Positions 63,260 through 64,000 of a stretch of DNA of 64,000 nt are shown here, piece after piece. The stretch is from Methylacidiphilum sp. Yel. GTDB taxonomy: Bacteria; Verrucomicrobiota; Verrucomicrobiia; Methylacidiphilales; Methylacidiphilaceae. The notes beneath the pieces are model-generated. The model was not told the origin of the DNA. It saw nothing but the letters and a program-made list of their open reading frames with translations, and did not search any database. The position numbers were made by a program, and so were the translations under genes. Every line of letters begins with the position of its first letter. Position 1 is the stretch's first letter. The stretch covers positions 1 through 64,000 of the forward strand of contig NZ_LXQB01000029.1 of assembly GCF_004421185.1 (NCBI RefSeq), read 5' to 3'.

Positions 63260-64000
63260 CTAATTAACATGACTTTTTTGGATCTTCAATTCGCGATCTT
63301 CTCCAAAGTTTTGCCGTTGTTGCTGTTGAAAATTCAAATAGCCATGAAGAATTTTTGCCGTTTTTTCTCCCACTCCTACATTCTGTAAAAACAGGGATTT
63401 TGCCCTTTCTCCTAACAACTTTCTTGTCTTTTCCTCAGCAATCAGACTCTTTAGATGATGCGAAAACTCCTCCTTGTTTTGCACCATCACTATAGCTCGT
63501 TGATCTACAAAAAGATTCAATAATAATTTAAAGTTTTGCATATTTGGTCCGACTATAATCGCTTTTCCTGCTTTGGCAGCCTCTATAAAGTTCTGCCCAC
63601 CTTTGGCAGTCAAACTTTTCCCTACAAAAACTAGATCAGCTTTTTCATAGAGAGAACGCAACTCTCCAGTAGAATCGACAATAAGGATATCAAAATTGCC
63701 TTCTGGAGCCATCTCCTTTTCCAAGCTGGAGCGCAATCTCGAATTTAGTCCAAATTGATCACAGAGATTTTTGATCTCTTTGGCTCTTTCAGCATGCCGA
63801 GGGGCCAGGATTAAACGCAAATTAGGCCAATGCTTTCTAAGCTTGATAAACTCCCTCAGGAGAATATCCTCCTCTCCCCGATGCGTACTGCCCCCCAAAA
63901 CAACAAGGTTTTTTGCATCCCAACCAACTTTTGTCCACCACCCTAAAGAAACTTCCGTATGGCTTCTATAATTAGCAACGTCAAACTTCATACTCCCTAA
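63260..64000 (-). CDS. waaA: 3-deoxy-D-manno-octulosonic acid transferase, C-terminal part
   Basis: Partial: the gene runs off the right edge. The visible 246 residues are the C-terminal GT-B half of WaaA/KdtA: 'SMKFDVA' (usually GN.KFD), 'LVVLGGSTHRGEEDILL', 'LRLILAPRHAERAKEI', 'ILIVDSTGELRSLYEKADLV', 'FVGKSLTAKGGQNFIEAAKA'. The enzyme adds Kdo to lipid A at the inner membrane. Its presence implies an LPS outer membrane. The first residues of the protein, including the membrane anchor, lie beyond base 64000. Confidence 0.92.
   Translation of the reverse strand, partial: LGSMKFDVANYRSHTEVSLGWWTKVGWDAKNLVVLGGSTHRGEEDILLREFIKLRKHWPNLRLILAPRHAERAKEIKNLCDQFGLNSRLRSSLEKEMAPEGNFDILIVDSTGELRSLYEKADLVFVGKSLTAKGGQNFIEAAKAGKAIIVGPNMQNFKLLLNLFVDQRAIVMVQNKEEFSHHLKSLIAEEKTRKLLGERAKSLFLQNVGVGEKTAKILHGYLNFQQQQRQNFGEDRELKIQKSHVN

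Overview
The window looks like chromosome of a moderately AT-rich Gram-negative bacterium. I infer a thermoacidophilic verrucomicrobial methanotroph of the Methylacidiphilum type. The basis is gene content and protein style: a bacterial phosphoribulokinase next to a class I fructose-1,6-bisphosphatase (Calvin cycle), an mreBCD-mrdA-rodA-rng block, an archaeal-like short prolyl-tRNA synthetase, Kdo transferase (so an LPS outer membrane), and a tiny basic protein of a kind I associate with Verrucomicrobia. This is recognition from sequence, not a database result.

Layout. 1-290: hairpin end of a TnpB-type transposon. 0.3-4 kb: exported two-repeat protein, TPR protein, small exported protein, DUF488 protein. 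4.5-5.2 kb: GC-rich IS607-type recombinase whose catalytic residues are replaced. 5.3-10.5 kb: a tight preT-preA-hydA-carbamoylase operon, a full reductive pyrimidine-degradation route. 10.6-14 kb: two-domain TonB_C protein, relic of an S9 peptidase, CapA-like phosphatase, TSUP transporter. 14-16 kb: prk and fbp. 16.4-21.6 kb: TolC-like protein, RND pump, small membrane protein. 21.7-26.7 kb: proS and gatCAB. 26.8-35.4 kb: sugar kinase-MurQ fusion, ligA, LysM protein, glycerol kinase broken at an A8 tract, coaX, htrA. 35.7-40.5 kb: small basic protein, NYN nuclease, trpS, chorismate-mutase-like protein, coiled-coil membrane protein, aroD. 40.7-48.3 kb: cell-shape operon mreB-mreC-mreD-mrdA-rodA followed by rng. 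48.3-48.9 kb: tnpB relic and a second copy of the transposon-end hairpin. 49.1-55.1 kb: serS-prc, infA, two metallo-beta-lactamase-fold paralogues on either side of tRNA-Asp. 55.4-59.3 kb: purD, htpX, succinate-semialdehyde dehydrogenase. 59.3-64 kb: exported repeat protein, a DUF420-SCO1-ABC transporter module (probably cytochrome oxidase assembly), and the 3' part of the Kdo transferase gene.

Most of the window is housekeeping. The best leads are the glpK homopolymer frameshift (possible phase variation or slippage), the kinase-etherase fusion for murein recycling, the IS607 recombinase with an intact reading frame but no catalytic serine, the metallo-beta-lactamase-fold paralogue without its metal motif, and the RND pump with no adaptor gene beside it. 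I found no CRISPR array, prophage or biosynthetic cluster, and no wholly new system that I could defend.
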